In this document: in pieces, positions 40,201-52,800 of the stretch
How the letters are laid out: every line of letters begins with the position of its first letter
Numbering within the stretch: position 1 is the first letter of the stretch
NCBI GenBank assembly: GCA_037389465.1
Contig: JAZARR010000201.1
Coordinates: 558,001 to 622,000 of the forward strand
Direction of reading: 5' to 3'
DNA: 64,000 nt
Origin: Baylisascaris procyonis
Taxonomy: Eukaryota; Nematoda; Chromadorea; Rhabditida; Ascarididae
Notes under the pieces: model-generated
Databases searched by the model: none
What the model saw: only the letters and a program-made list of their open reading frames with translations
What the model was told of the DNA's origin: nothing
Translations under genes and position numbers: made by a program

Positions 40201-42885
40201 TTGATTAGCCTACGAACATATGTATTAATTTTCTGATGACAAATATGCATTCGAGTATACCTCTCCAGCTCGTATCAATAATTGACTTGATTGAACAAAT
40301 CAGAAAATGCACATTAAAAACGCATCACTTTTATCCAATCGTCGATCCGATATATTATAGTAATTTGCACGTTACGTGTCACTAAATAAATGAGTAGATT
40401 GAATAAAGTGGCTTAAGTTTCAGTCACCATTCCATCTATAAATTTGGGATGCTGCTATCGAATGTTATAAATTGTATTGCAGGGAGGGGGGGGGGGAGGG
40501 AGAAGGGGCTGACGAACATACTCCGTTTCATTCAGGTAGCCAAATTCCTTCACAGAAATGGAGAAAAACAAGCTTACAGGCTGAACTAACAACACAGAGC
40601 GATGAATTTCTTCTTCAATATCGCTTTCAAATATGGCATTTTACTTAGATCTTTCTGTCGGATCCCACATAAATACTACTCTATTGGCATATATGTAGTT
40701 TTCTTATGTTGCAGGATGATCCGCCTTTCGTTGGTGAGCGTGATGGCAAGGTGGATATTGAAATAGCCATGAAGGATTCTGACTTTGTTCAAATAGCTTC
40801 CGGACAACTTAAGCCTGACCAGGTGTTGTTTTAAATTCCCCTTTTTTTATAAAATTTTATTTACTTTCGCAGGAAAATCGTATTTGCATCATGATCATTC
40901 CAAAACAAGAACGGACAGAAGCTAAAATCTGCTTCGCTCCGTTGATATCGTTGGGATCTTTGTTTGGATAGCGACGAGGACAACGAAGTCGCCTCATTGC
41001 GATGAGGGCCCTTAAAGGCATTGCGCATCGCGGGGTTTCTCCGCATTCCTTTTCTACCATATGAGTAATACATGGATAAATTAAATTTCCTTGCTAAAAA
41101 TGATCCCTCGTTGAAATGCAGTAGTATCCAATTCAGTGATCAGCCCTTGCAAACGACGCTCTCAAACATATCTTATTTATAGAACACGCAATTACGATAT
41201 GAAATCATATGGAAAAATCAAAAAAATTTACGAGCAAAAAAATTACCAAATGCGCATCTCTATTGCACATTGCATTATGTGGTCGAATTTAATTTGCAAT
41301 CGACGAATTTATGATTCTCGATATTAATTTAAGTTGTTATTAATAAAGTTCGCAATAGCTGTCCGCAAAATGTGGTGATCGTTGCAGGTGCAATGATATC
41401 ATTTTTATTGTTTTATTGCCAAAATATCTAATGATTGCTCAAATTTTTGAGGAAACTCTATGAAATTTATAAAAAAAGTGGAATTTATGACCGTTTAAAA
41501 GTAGGGAGGCTGCTAAATGTTACTTCAACAATAAAAATATGAATAGTTTGTGTATTGTGATTTTCGTTTCCCACATCTTTTGATAGTCGTCGAGAATCTG
41601 AAAATTGAGCCTGAAATTTGCCATTTTGATCCTAATGACTCTATACATATTTCCTTTATCTGAAACTTTGAGGTTGTGCTGGAGAATCGATGACCATTTG
41701 AGAAATAAATTTCACAAGAAATTTCTTTCTTTCTTATTAATTTGATCCAAAATGTGACAAAATAAATAACACAACAATTTATAGTTGTAGTTTTGCGAAA
41801 CGAAGTTTTTGAGTTTTCTTTCGGTCTTATACCTTCTTCAGAATTGTTTTACCTCTCAAATGTGCCTATTTAATAATTTTTTTCATTATCTGATGAATCG
41901 GAGAGATGAATTTCTTAAAAATTACGTTATTTAACGAAATAATTGAACAGTTCGGTTCTTAATTGATGAAATCAGGTATGCGCTTTGGAAGCAATACTAG
42001 CCAGATACCACATTCTTTCTTGCTATGCTTTACTTGTTCTGCGGTAGGTATGCTGTGCTAAATCCTACCTATCTCGAAAAGATGAGTGTACCATACCGCT
42101 GTCCTGGGAAATTGCATGCGTTCTATGATGTACTGTGCAAGGCGGAAATTCACGTTTTATTCTGTTAGTCATATATTGTTAGCTCTTCGAGGTGATTAAG
42201 TGCGCCGCTGATATCACATCGAATTGTTTTTGTTTGTATTACATTGTTGCATAGTTAAGCAAGCAAAACGTGTTTATTAATGAATGTAACTTAGTTTTCA
42301 TGAAATAAATAACAGTTTTTATTAAGTAGATAATAGTCGGGGAAAACTACAAATCTGAAGATAAAGACGCTGTTAAGGAGCTAGCAATATGTCAGCTGCC
42401 GTAGTAGAAGTACACTTCAAGTAGGCTAGAAATTTTATAGCTTAGAAAATAAATATTTATTATGCTCACATATCTGAACTAAAATATAAAAATTTTATAG
42501 AATTTTCGGATTTCATTAGAAGTGAATTCGATGGGATTTATGCTGAGAGGTTTCAATTTGTTGTTTTTTTTTTTTTAATTTCCTCTCTGGTTCAGTTCGC
42601 TTTAAAAATGTAACTATTTGAAAGCTCCTCTCAGAAACAAATTTACATCCACGAACATCAGTGATGATGATCCAAGATCCTCAAAATTCCGAAATCCTGT
42701 TACTATTAACTCAACTGAAAGATGTAGGTTTGGTGAGAGAATTTGTTATAGTAGTATATCCCCGTGCAATCGGCGTTCAATTATAGGCATTCATGCAAGG
42801 GAAGATGAAACTAAAGGGCAATCTGGCGAAAGCGATGAAACTGCGTTCACTCCTCGATCCGAATTTGCTTGGAGCTAAATTATAA
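28253..42885 (+). CDS. SCP2: SCPx: peroxisomal 3-ketoacyl-CoA thiolase fused to SCP2 sterol-carrier domain, 16 exons, 538 aa
   Basis: Exons: 28253-28297, 28764-28821, 29357-29493, 30325-30388, 30847-31047, 31931-31994, 33083-33169, 33986-34080, 34833-34966, 35444-35516, 36348-36455, 37329-37424, 38212-38363, 39280-39375, 40715-40822, 42787-42885. Every junction keeps phase and the product aligns end to end with animal SCPx (547 aa in human). Thiolase part, about residues 1-400: acyl-accepting C85 in [16 protein letters not shown] (H300, C302), and H350 in [13 protein letters not shown]2 part, about 425-535, ends LLGAKL, so AKL is a C-terminal PTS1 peroxisome signal. SCPx cleaves 3-ketoacyl-CoAs of branched and sterol-type chains in peroxisomal beta-oxidation; the SCP2 domain binds lipids. 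C. elegans DAF-22, the thiolase used in ascaroside side-chain shortening, corresponds to the N-terminal part only. ATG 28253 is chosen because it gives [15 protein letters not shown], matching the family's N-terminus. Odd: intron 5 is GC-AG. Confidence 0.97.
30325..31047 (+). CDS. SCP2: SCPx exons 4-5: catalytic cysteine and lid region
   Basis: Exon 4 (30325-30388) begins GTGAACAATGCTTGC and carries the nucleophilic cysteine C85. Exon 5 (30847-31047) encodes the stretch from [15 protein letters not shown] to GKEHMEKYG, near-identical in pattern to animal SCPx. The apparent ORF runs on past 31047 to TGA at 31068, but homology breaks off exactly at TATG, where GCAAGG follows; the next homologous residues ([14 protein letters not shown]) start at 31933. 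Confidence 0.93.
31048..31930 (+). other. GC-AG intron (SCPx intron 5)
   Basis: The intron begins GCAAGG at 31048 and ends ATCTTTTCAG at 31930. Homology on both sides and the phase-1 join (G plus GA, glycine) leave no room for a GT donor; the only nearby GT (31056, GTTTTT) would add residues and break the frame. GC-AG introns are a known minor class spliced by U1 pairing, with GCAAG as the usual start. Confidence 0.85.
34833..34844 (+). other. Tandem in-frame acceptors at SCPx exon 9
   Basis: Two AG acceptors lie 12 bases apart: CATTTTTGAG ending at 34832 and ATCGAATTAG ending at 34844. Both keep phase. The upstream site gives [10 protein letters not shown], matching the length of animal SCPx at this place; the downstream site gives LGTDLP, four residues shorter. 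The upstream one is used in the model on length alone. Confidence 0.6.
40482..40508. repeat. G-rich tract in SCPx intron 14
   Basis: Runs of three to ten G separated by A (GGGAGGGGGGGGGG and on to AGAAGGGG). It could form a G-quadruplex on the coding strand of the pre-mRNA. Confidence 0.8.
42787..42885 (+). CDS. SCP2: SCPx last exon: end of SCP2 domain and PTS1
   Basis: Acceptor AATTATAG ends at 42786. The exon encodes 32 residues beginning [19 protein letters not shown] and ending GAKL, then TAA. The motif QGKxKxxGNxxxAMKL closes the SCP2 lipid-binding fold; AKL is a type-1 peroxisomal targeting signal and the same tripeptide ends mammalian SCP2. It lies 1,964 bases downstream of the previous exon. 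No AATAAA poly(A) signal is evident in the first few hundred bases after the stop. Confidence 0.95.
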   Translation, partial: AFMQGKMKLKGNLAKAMKLRSLLDPNLLGAKL

Positions 42886-45731
42886 ATATGCAAAAGTTGT
42901 TGAACGGCTTTGATTGTGGGCTTCCAACAGATGTTGTGTATGTATGTATATGTGCATATCAGTGCATCTTTGAATTCTAAAAGGGGAGAAACAGTTGCAA
43001 GAACTTTAAGTAAGTGGAAAAGTTTTCATAGTAAATGATGATTTTCGTACTCCGTGAGGTGAGGGAAAAAATTTCTGAATTCGAGGTTCAATTCATTGTT
43101 GTTATCCAATTGGAGAGGTTGGTACCGACCTGAAATCTTGAAGAGTTCTCAAATAGTTAGGTACATCAGTGCCCATAAGGACTTGCATTCATATATTACA
43201 CTGAAACGAGTCGTTTTTTGGATACTTTTTACTGCGGTTTTTTAAAGATTTGTTCGAGCCGTATGGGATTTCGCAAGAATATGTTACTATGAAGTTCCAT
43301 GTAGCATAAGTGCACGGACAAAGCGTACCACGTAAATGTTTTCCCCAAAATCCCCCCCTCCTCCCCACCCCCCCAAATTGGGAACGAAATGCCAGCGGCG
43401 CCGAATTTGAGCAAGTTGAAGAACTTTCATGCGTCAAAGTTGAAGTTAGGGTGCTTGCTGGTATATGCGAGCGATTAGTGAAAAGCAGCTCAATTCAGAT
43501 GGGTCTTCCTCAACTCTTACCTCGAGTTTCTTCACGGCTTATTGACGAAAGGGGGCCATAATGTACCTGCGCCAATTTCGTCTCGGCTAGAAGGCGCATT
43601 TGCAACCATTCAGATCACTTGATCCTGAGATGAGCTTTTTGAAATACTGTTCTTGAGAAACATTCATTGAGTTAGCCTGTGAGTTAATGCATTTACCTGC
43701 TGAAGTTAAGGCTATTAGATTTTGGTGAAAATCGCATAGAAGATTTCAGTTCTTAGCACTCTGCAATTAAATATCAGAGTGTCTTGCAGATAATGAATGG
43801 AACGAAGAGAAAATGAAATGCGGCAGCGCATTTCTTCATATAATTTTTTTTTCAACAAGTAAAGCAAATCTGAAAATTTTTTAAACACTGAAGCAATTCC
43901 ATAAGCAATTACTTATTCAATAAATTTCCTGTTGCATTAACTTTACATGATAGTGTGAGAAAAGGTGGCCGAACGTTTGGAAGTTTAGATAAAAACGCGA
44001 ATCGATGAAATTAACTTTCCTTGGCTTTTGTTATATATTTTTAGTGCCTCTTGGGTGAAAACCTGAAACTGAAAGACCTCTAGCCCCTCTCTCTCCGTCC
44101 TCCTCCTTGCTCTTCCTTTAGCCCCGCGCTTTTTCATGCGCCACTGCTGCGATCCATTATTGGAGCCATAAAAATGCCTCAATATTAGGATAACTTTCCG
44201 ACAGTTTCACAAGACTGTTGCTACCTACCTGCTTCCAACCCATAGTGAACCATAGCTGGTCGTTTTCTCTACCGCTATATATCAGCAATTGCTCTATTCC
44301 AGTGGCATATGTTTGGTTCATGTTTTAATAAGTCTCATTCTCCCAGTAATGATAGAAACGAAATTTCATTAAAATAAATTATCCCTAAACAGATGTATAT
44401 TTTCAAATGATCCCTTTTCATACTTAGATGTCGTTCAATTTGGTGCACCTGTTTAGTTGCAATATTAATATGTCGACATTATTTATGTGTGTATTTCTAT
44501 ATTTCATCGAATTGTTTTCTCTGTGTTTATTTATTGAAATTAATAAACATTTCATTCAGGTTTTTAATGCTTCTATCTGCGGTAGCTCTTATTTATCTAC
44601 CTCTGCGGTAGCTCTTTGTTCTCTTGACGAAGGCTACTCGTTGCACCTCATAACTCACTTGATGGGTGACCTGGAATTCTACTGCCTCGTTGTGGAAATA
44701 AACGATCGATGACTTGCGATTATCACTTAACTAGCTTCCATATTTGTCTTCATAGTACCACACACAGGCTTCTTTCTGCTTTTTGTCGTTGATAACAACT
44801 GAAGAACTTAAAATTCACGGGGTATATCTGAAACAGAAATCACGCACGATGAATGTATAATGCTGACAAAATTCATACGCCTAACTATTCGGACTGTGAT
44901 CTATGATTGTGCAGCGGTCAGTTGTACAGCAGCGAACACCGGGCGGTTGCTGGAATCGTGTTCGGTCATCGATGAACGTTGAGCTGGTGAGGAACATTTT
45001 GCAACAATGTACGAAAATATAATGATCACTTCAACAAAATTTGATGTAAATGTATTCCATGAGATAATAAAATCTCCATAATTCTCAAATATCTCCGTAA
45101 TCCTCGGTTCCATTTATTCACTGCAAGTATATCCCGCATGCTTTTTTTTGTCGATTGTTGTGGAATCAGTCTTTTTTCTTTGTACATTTTAATGTATACT
45201 AATGAAACGCGCATATTCTATCACTTCTAACGGTTTTATACTATGTGCTATTGTTGTCCATTTCATATCATTTTATAGAACTATCTTAATTTCCTTTGTT
45301 CCTTTGTTCAACATATACAATATAGATGACAAAACTCCGTAATAACCTTGGCGTTACCTGGACATGCGGCCAATTAAGTTCATCAAATTTTACGCATTTT
45401 TCAAGTTCCAAAGAATGCATGAATTTAAACTCTTTACTTTTTTGCTCATCTCAATATAGATGAACACGTCTCAGACTTCAAAATCTACTGCATCGGAGAT
45501 ATAAAAAATTCTATTATAATTAGGATCATGCATTAGAAGAACAATGCAATTTTGCAAATTTTTGATTGCAAACGGAATTTTTCAAGACTTTGCAATACTT
45601 TGCAATATGATTGAAGTTTTCTATACTTTATTTTTTCGAACTGATACAATTCACAGGATTGATGTTTTCCCATTCTTTTCATTATGCACCCGAAATGCAG
45701 GGAATTTGAGATAAAGTTTAATTTTTCATTC

Positions 45732-45770
45732 GTTAGGAAAATTTATTCACATGTTAGGAAAATTTATTCA
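45732..45770. repeat. 21-bp tandem duplication
   Basis: GTTAGGAAAATTTATTCA occurs at 45732 and 45753, separated by CAT-type spacing. Confidence 0.85.
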
Positions 45771-45789
45771 TCGTTTTGCCTTGTCTATT

Positions 45790-46075
45790 GCGCGGTCGGT
45801 TGTGAAGCTCCGACCAGAGTGTTGGCTCCGCTCAGCCGAGCCACCCCGTCCAACACCCTCATCGGGACAAGTGTGGAGGAACAAGTCCCGACAGTCATAG
45901 GAGGAACGACGGTGAATCGGCTCGTCAGCATCCGATGGGCAGGAGACGAGCCTAAGCCCTAACCTTCACGTGACCGACCTGCAAGAAGGAGAGGCCGACC
46001 TAAAGACCATGGGAACCAACTGGACCAGAAAGGCATTCGGTCAGAGCAGGCGAAAGCGATATGAAGAGACATGTA
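45790..46075. other. GC-rich island of unknown origin
   Basis: Roughly 285 bases with well over half G+C, abruptly set in AT-rich flanks. A forward frame reads through it to a stop at 45960 and ends IRWAGDEPKP; another frame follows with MGTNWTRKAFGQSRRKRYEE. A (TTAA)n run lies 27 bases further on. Insertion of a mobile-element tail is one explanation; a conserved noncoding RNA is another. No terminal repeats were seen. Confidence 0.6.
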
Positions 46076-46101
46076 TTCATAATGAATGCTGTGTTCATTG
46101 A

Positions 46102-46125
46102 AATTAATTAATTAATTAATTAATT
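46102..46125. repeat. (TTAA)n microsatellite
   Basis: Six tetranucleotide copies just downstream of the GC-rich island. Confidence 0.95.
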
Positions 46126-47463
46126 CTTCATGGACGAAGTTTTTTTATTATTGCCGACTCATATACTTCATTAAGCTCGGAACATTTTTGCCGGATTTGT
46201 CTGAGTACTTCAATTTATTGGTCTTTCATCACTGCCACGCAATTAAAATGCTGCAAACGGCTTATGATGATTTTTGATTTTTAATGGAGTTTCATGCATC
46301 ATTTAATGATTTTTCGTAGATTAACTTTAATAATTTAAGTGATATATGATGTTTGAAAATATGAATGTATCAATTTCCTTGTCGCAGTTCCGATTCTGAT
46401 ATCCGAACAACAAATGATCCCAGTTACATCGTTATTACTGAGGACTGTGGCAATCATTGTTGTGCTTGAATTTGTCGGAGAGGATAATTATTTTTAAATA
46501 CATTCACGAGTTAGTTAGTTAAGTTGCTATAATTAGTACTCTATTTCGATTGTCCGATTATCTTGCATAAATGAAGTAATTTCACCCAAAATCTCTTTTC
46601 GAAATAGACGCATTAAAATTTTTGGATTTCTAAATAAAATTAGATGCCTTAACAAACGTGCAATTCGTTATCAAAGTATAACAGTGCTTCATTTTTGAAC
46701 GAGATCATTAATCTTTATTGAAGTCATTTTTTACTCAAGTTGCAATCAAGTTTTAAGAAATGTTTCTGAAAGAAGCATGTCGATGAATCGAGACAAAGTT
46801 TATGGTCAAATCGATTGAGGATATTTCTATAATATATTTGAGTTTGATGAGTGGAATAGATACATTTTAAATGTTTCTGTTTTCTTATCTATTACAACAT
46901 CTATAACAGTGGCCCACGTTTCTTAGTGTTTCTTAGTTTCTTAGTTTTTTTTAGTGAATTTTTAATAATTTTCTAATCCGTTCAATCCGGTTTTCTTTGG
47001 TGAAAATTCCCCATTTCTTTGAGTGTTCATCATTTACATAATCATTTAAGCCATATCACAAAAATTTATCAGATCGTACTAGACAACATTTTAAGGTTGT
47101 TTAATATAGCGTTCTTGAAAAGATCCTCTTTAAATTAATCTTGCCATAATTAGTTGAATGATTCCATCTTAATTTATCAATTTTCGCTGGAAAATTTTTG
47201 CCGATTTACTCAAATGTTTATACTATTGTGGATTAAGAAAATCTCGCCGCTCTTTTGAATTAATTTGTCATATTTTCAGAAATTTCTCACTCATAGTTTC
47301 ATGGATCAAAAATAAATAAATATTCATTCAAAGTTTTCATAAAATAATGATTTTCATTTTCTAGTCATTAAAAAATTAGCTGTATGCAAAAGTAATGAAG
47401 TACTCTCCGGGTGATTGTTCTTCACGTTGCAAAAAATCCTTATAGGAATAATGGTATAATAAC

Positions 47464-47952
47464 ATGGGAATAGGGAAGCGTTTATTGTTTCTCAGAGAAA
47501 TTGTTGTAGTCATGTGGTGTGCGACATGTAGGCGATTGAAGAAATATGCAAATGAACTTCATGCTCGTACTAATGGTCAAAATGAAGGGCAGGTGGATCA
47601 GGTCAATTGCATGCTTCCAGTTACATTCAAACTGAGTCCATTCAAATAAACTGCTATCTTTGCCGTTGTGAGACCGCAAGATGATACATTTATGAACGAA
47701 CACGGCATTCGAAACGAAATTCATTCAGAGAGGACTGAGGAGCATAGAGCAGATCATGAGGGCGTACTAATGACTGTATTCGCATTCGATTACAACGGAA
47801 TTAATGATGGAGGTATCGAGAACGATCGGAGTCGGAAATCCTGCGTGTGGCCTTTTATTCGTTATCGTACTCTTGATGTGCTTTTATCCCCGTGCGTGCA
47901 CGGTTTCCTATATGTCATCACTTCTTTCATTAAAATTACTGAAGCGTTGTAG
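47464..47952 (+). pseudogene. Coding-like frame of about 160 codons with one internal stop
   Basis: A single frame from ATG 47464 to TAG 47950 is interrupted only by TAA at 47647. Before the stop: a CATCRRLKK motif and a hydrophilic middle; after it: a charged segment (EIHSERTEEHRADHEG) and a C-terminal hydrophobic part. A second frame (47804-48016) codes a stronger membrane-like stretch ending in SLLSLKLLKRC. GC content is raised relative to flanks. Could be a broken gene or one with an unseen intron. Not recognised. Confidence 0.3.
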
Positions 47953-49827
47953 TGGCTACAAATCGCTGCTAGTTGTCTCTGCTCAAGCATCAGGTATAAA
48001 AGTTTGTCCGATTTAATGACGACTAATATAACCTGCAGTTGACAGTCGTTATGATGCTGTCGTGCATTATCTTCTACTAAAGTCATCCTAATCTGCTGTG
48101 AACTCTAATTTCCTTAATGATGTCAGATTATTCAATACCGCACTATCGCCTTACAGTAGTTTCTATGTTCCTACTAGTTTATTGTACTGATTTCTAATAA
48201 ATATAGCAATGTATATAAAAATCAATATTTTAGATATCCAACCGAGCACCGTCGAAGAATAAACCCTTTAATGTTTGTAGTGATTGTGCATGACTGATCG
48301 CTTTGGGTGTGCATCCGCGCCAGTGAATTTCTCACGAGAGGATCTGATTCTCTCTGAGATGTTGAAATCATTTCAACTTGATCTTAGCCAATATTCTAAA
48401 CGCTTCTAGTGAAAACGACTGCAAATGATAGATCACGAAGTCTGTATTTTTGGACTAATAAGCACCAACCACAAGACCATTTCATTCATTTTTGCATTTC
48501 TTGGTCACAATCTGGATTTTCTACGCATTGCTGAGCAATTTCTGCGCAATTAGGAATCAAGTATTCACTATGCAACTTTCCATAAAGGCATAACTTTATT
48601 GCACGAACAGATGTGAATTTCATGGCAGCAGCGTCTCTTCATAATGATGTGCGTACGTGCGCGCGTCCTTGTCTTTCACTCGGTCCGCTTTTAAAGGTTC
48701 CAGCTCCGTAAATCCTGAACCTCATTCTATGAAATTTGTCGGACATAATGAAAATCATGAGTCACCATCGTATACCATCATCCATACTGATTCATCAATT
48801 TGGAAAACTGATATAGAAATTTAAGGAAGTTAGAAAGTTTACCTACATTCTATACCGGCTGGATTTTCGTTTCACAGTGGAAGAGCTCTTCACTTTGTGT
48901 AAATCGTATCAGCAAAAATATATCCGCTTTGTGGATTAACAGCATGATGGGTTATTTATAGGCAAGTAATGAAGTTGGTTTGGTTATTTGTCGATAAATT
49001 ATGAAGCTGGTTGGTCAGGTGAGCCGGAAGGAAGAGCGCATATCGTGTCAACTCCCGTGTCGCGCTTCTCTAATTACATTTTTTGTTGACTTCACTTGTG
49101 AAACATTTCTCAATTAAAAACGGATTATTGAAAATTGAAGTTGAATCTTATGAATCTTCTCAGTCATGCATTTGCAAGGTATACATCATGGCGACATCTT
49201 TTCCATCCATGAGTATGCTTGTGTACTTGTGCTGTGATAGGTTTGGTCGGTATAATCTGCACCATAAAAATAACTCTCACTATCAATGATACCTCTCAAT
49301 CTTGGATGTTGTCCAGCAACTGATTTCGTTTACGCTGATAATCACTGAGAATTAAAAATTTTTGAATGTACATGATGGTAATTTTTATCACTGCAACATG
49401 TGTCGAGAAAAATCTGCATGAAGTGGCAGAAAGCATTTTCACAGTAGTTCAGAAAGGGTACTTATTTCGTCTTGCTTAGGGAAAACGTCAGTAAAAATAG
49501 TTCCGCACTTTGAATAGCCTGCATAAATGAAGGCAATATGTGGCTTATTACCGAAACGACTTGTATGTTATGCCTACTTGATCAAATGCAGTCTCCATTT
49601 CCATGATGGGCTAGGAAATCATATGCTATCTCCTTGCTTCCTTTCCAAGAAAACTTTGACTAGAACATCTCACATCCTGCGTAATCTGCTTTTTGTCTTT
49701 CGTCACATTATTGCTTCAAAAAGAATGCTATGTAGGCTGAAAGAATTTTTCGACACCTGCCGTCAAGGGTTACTCTGCCTTTTGGCTTCTCTTATTTCGA
49801 GTCATCCGGCTATATACAGCCTCAATT

Positions 49828-52800
49828 ATGTTGGAGATCATTGTGTATACGCTGCTTGGTTTCGTCCTTCTACTCTCTAATGCACCGCCGTTGGTGGCGA
49901 TCCTATGGGATCGTGAGTTGCGTATTCGTTATGCCATACTCGCTGCGCTGTTATTTCCCTGCTGCTTCAACGGTTGGTTGCGGAGTTATTTAAACGGAAT
50001 AGTATCATCTAAACAATTTGGTACGAACAGCAGTGAAAATAGAAACACGAAGTTGTTATGTATCATCTATCATGAAGCCTGAAAATTGCAAAGTCTCAAT
50101 GCATCGCTGTTGGCGTTCAAGTGATATCTAACGACTCCATTCCCACTAGTCTAGATTTGCGGTTTTTGGCCCAATAAATATTATTTTTTATTGGCCTAGT
50201 ACTTCAAATGTTTTATCGGTCTTGCACTTATCATAGGCTAATCACTTGCATCATCTACCATGATGATCTATGAATATCTACTACGATTACGAATATTTTA
50301 ATGTGAAAAAATTCGAACACTGTCAAAACCCTCGAGATGATGAAAAAATTGCGCATACATACATACAAATAGATGTAAACTAATATAAGCTACACATAAA
50401 TTGCGGCTACTACATATGGAATTTACGAAGCGGAAAAAAATAAAGCAATGAAATTGTGAATGACTTGGAGTACTCCTGTAAAATTATTTGCGAGAGAAAT
50501 TATTGTGTTATTATTTCTTCAATAATTCAAATGCTCCATTAAGTGTTCCAGAAAGTGTTTATTTTTAAATTAAAAATAATTCTCAAAAATTAAAAAATCT
50601 ATTGCATTTATTTCAGGAATTCAGTGTATTGGTCAAGCAGTGGTGCGAATAGTTGTCACTGTGAGTCATCGTACACCTATCGCACGACCTCCAATTTACT
50701 GCCTAACAAAAGTAGGCTGTTCATCACAAGCTAGAATTCATAATGAAAATAAACTAATCTTAAAGTTTAATCGAAAATGATCATTTTCTTTGCAAAGAGA
50801 AGATAAAAGCTTGCGGTAAACTAGAAAAAAAAAAATTCTCATTAGTATTAGCTACTCGAAGCAAACACTAAACGAGGCATTTCTCCTGCAACTGGTCATC
50901 ATAAAATTACAATCTTTATCGCTACCTATTTGTGCTATGTGAACGATAGAAGTCTTTCATAGCAACAATAGACTGCTTTACTGATTCGAATGCTGGAACA
51001 AAAAAAAAAAAAAACTAAGCTGGAGCATAAGTTCATAACGCTTCCGTTGAGAGGGATGGTTGCTATTCTTCGAATTTAATCAACGCTCAAAGACAATAAA
51101 GACATCATTTTTGATTGTCTTTGATGATAGACATTTATAGTCGTTAGAAGGATGTGATACTATGAAATAGCGAAATGACATCAAGCGAGAGGATATGCAC
51201 AATCGCAGTTCTACATTTCGACACCCCTTCATTATCTTCTATTTCCTTTGCGGGTGCATAATACCTTCCTAAAATCCGCAATAAAGTCTTACCGATATCA
51301 GGCTGTGTGCTTGCATTGATCCTATTCATTAAGAATCTATCACTACTCACTTCCGATAAGATTACTGAGAAGATTCATAACGGATATATCTCTCTTTATA
51401 TGATGGCATCTTTAGTCACAGCATAGACGCTCACAAGTTTAAAAACGTAAAATACGCTTCACATTGTTTTTTAGCTAGGCTCTTTTTCTTCAATTCATGC
51501 AGAAGACTGGTGGGCTAGGTTCTTGCTCACCAATTACCTTATGTCTTCCGTGGACTCAGTTTGTCAGCATCGCTTGTATAGACCACTTATTAGCTGGTGC
51601 TACCTGCTCGCCGCAGTTCTTAGAGATGAGCACAGGTCTATCGCAAACTTCTGTAAGCGTGCAATGGAACGTTAAGAGCGTTGACCTATGGCAAGACAAA
51701 CATCGAGAAGTTTAATAGCCTGAGATGAAGTTGTTGTTGGTGGCAATGTTCCGGTGGCCTCTGAGCAGTCTAGATGACGACCTTCTAAAGGGGTCGTCAT
51801 GAGCGGAGCATATGATAAGAAAGCCGATCCAATGAGTGCTTCTGCGTTTCCGCTTACCAGGCGAACAGGTTTCGTTCGTTGCGAAGAGTGCTGATGATAT
51901 GCGCAGCAATGCTTTTGTTTTCATCCTTACGCAACCTCTACAACTTATTTTTCCGCAAATGCACAGAAAACAATCTGTCATGCAGAAGTGATTTTTTGTG
52001 CTAGTATGAACAAAATTGCTCTATTCCCTTTGAAAATTTTTTAGGATTCGTCAAGAAGTGGAAAAAGAAAGCGGACAAGAACCAAATAGGGAGATATTAT
52101 AAAGGAAGAAAACGGGAAAGTGAGATCTGTGGCGAAGGAACCGAAATCACAGAGTTGCTGATTATAAGAGAGTGTTTGCTGGAAAAAAGAGTCGGCTCAT
52201 TCTTGCTTTAGCTCCGAAAACCAAAGCAGCCGACTCCCTGACAACGGTTCTTCCTATAGCTTGTATTGCACTTCCGGACCAACCTTAGAAATGAGCAAAA
52301 AATTCGCTCCCAGGACTTCAACTCTCAGAGTCGCCTATCACTTAATACCATCTTGCCTCAAATATTAGCTGCCCACTTACTGATAACTTTCTCCTGTCCA
52401 CTCGTCTATCCTTCAACGGTTGTCTGATTTGGTAGATGAGATTTCATGTAAAAACTTCAGATAACGGGGATTGCCTCTTTGTTCTACCTCATGCGCTATG
52501 TAATAATAACCGCATTGTGAGTACCAGTTAAGACCACACCAGCCATAAAGTGCTCTTCGAACTCTCTGAGATTCATTTTATTAGAGGTCATCTCTTTCTG
52601 CATCAGTACCTTCATCCTGAAACAGTAAAAGGTAAACGAACATTAACTTTTTGTCTTCGATAATGCCTTTAACTTTTGGCACAACTTAAAATTACTGAAA
52701 TTTCAACGCTCGTGTTTTTGATCGTGCAAATCATTTCATGGAGAGGCCATAATTTTGCTTAGCATCCCATAATATCCACAATGGCAGCAATAAATTAGCT

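Larger units (their letters stand above)
42886..49827. other. Intergenic spacer between SCPx and receptor genes
   Basis: 6.9 kb. No supported gene. Contains a C-rich tract (about 43351-43375), a 21-bp tandem duplication (45732-45770), the GC-rich island (45790-46075), a (TTAA)n run and the broken coding-like frame at 47464-47952. An ATG-started 117-codon ORF (49527-49880) overlaps the receptor's first exon in another frame and is probably accidental. Confidence 0.65.

Noticed and set aside
43310..43561. 83-codon ORF in a C-rich stretch
   Set aside because: The proline-rich part comes from a C tract and the rest has no recognisable motif; overlapping minus-strand ORFs are equally long.
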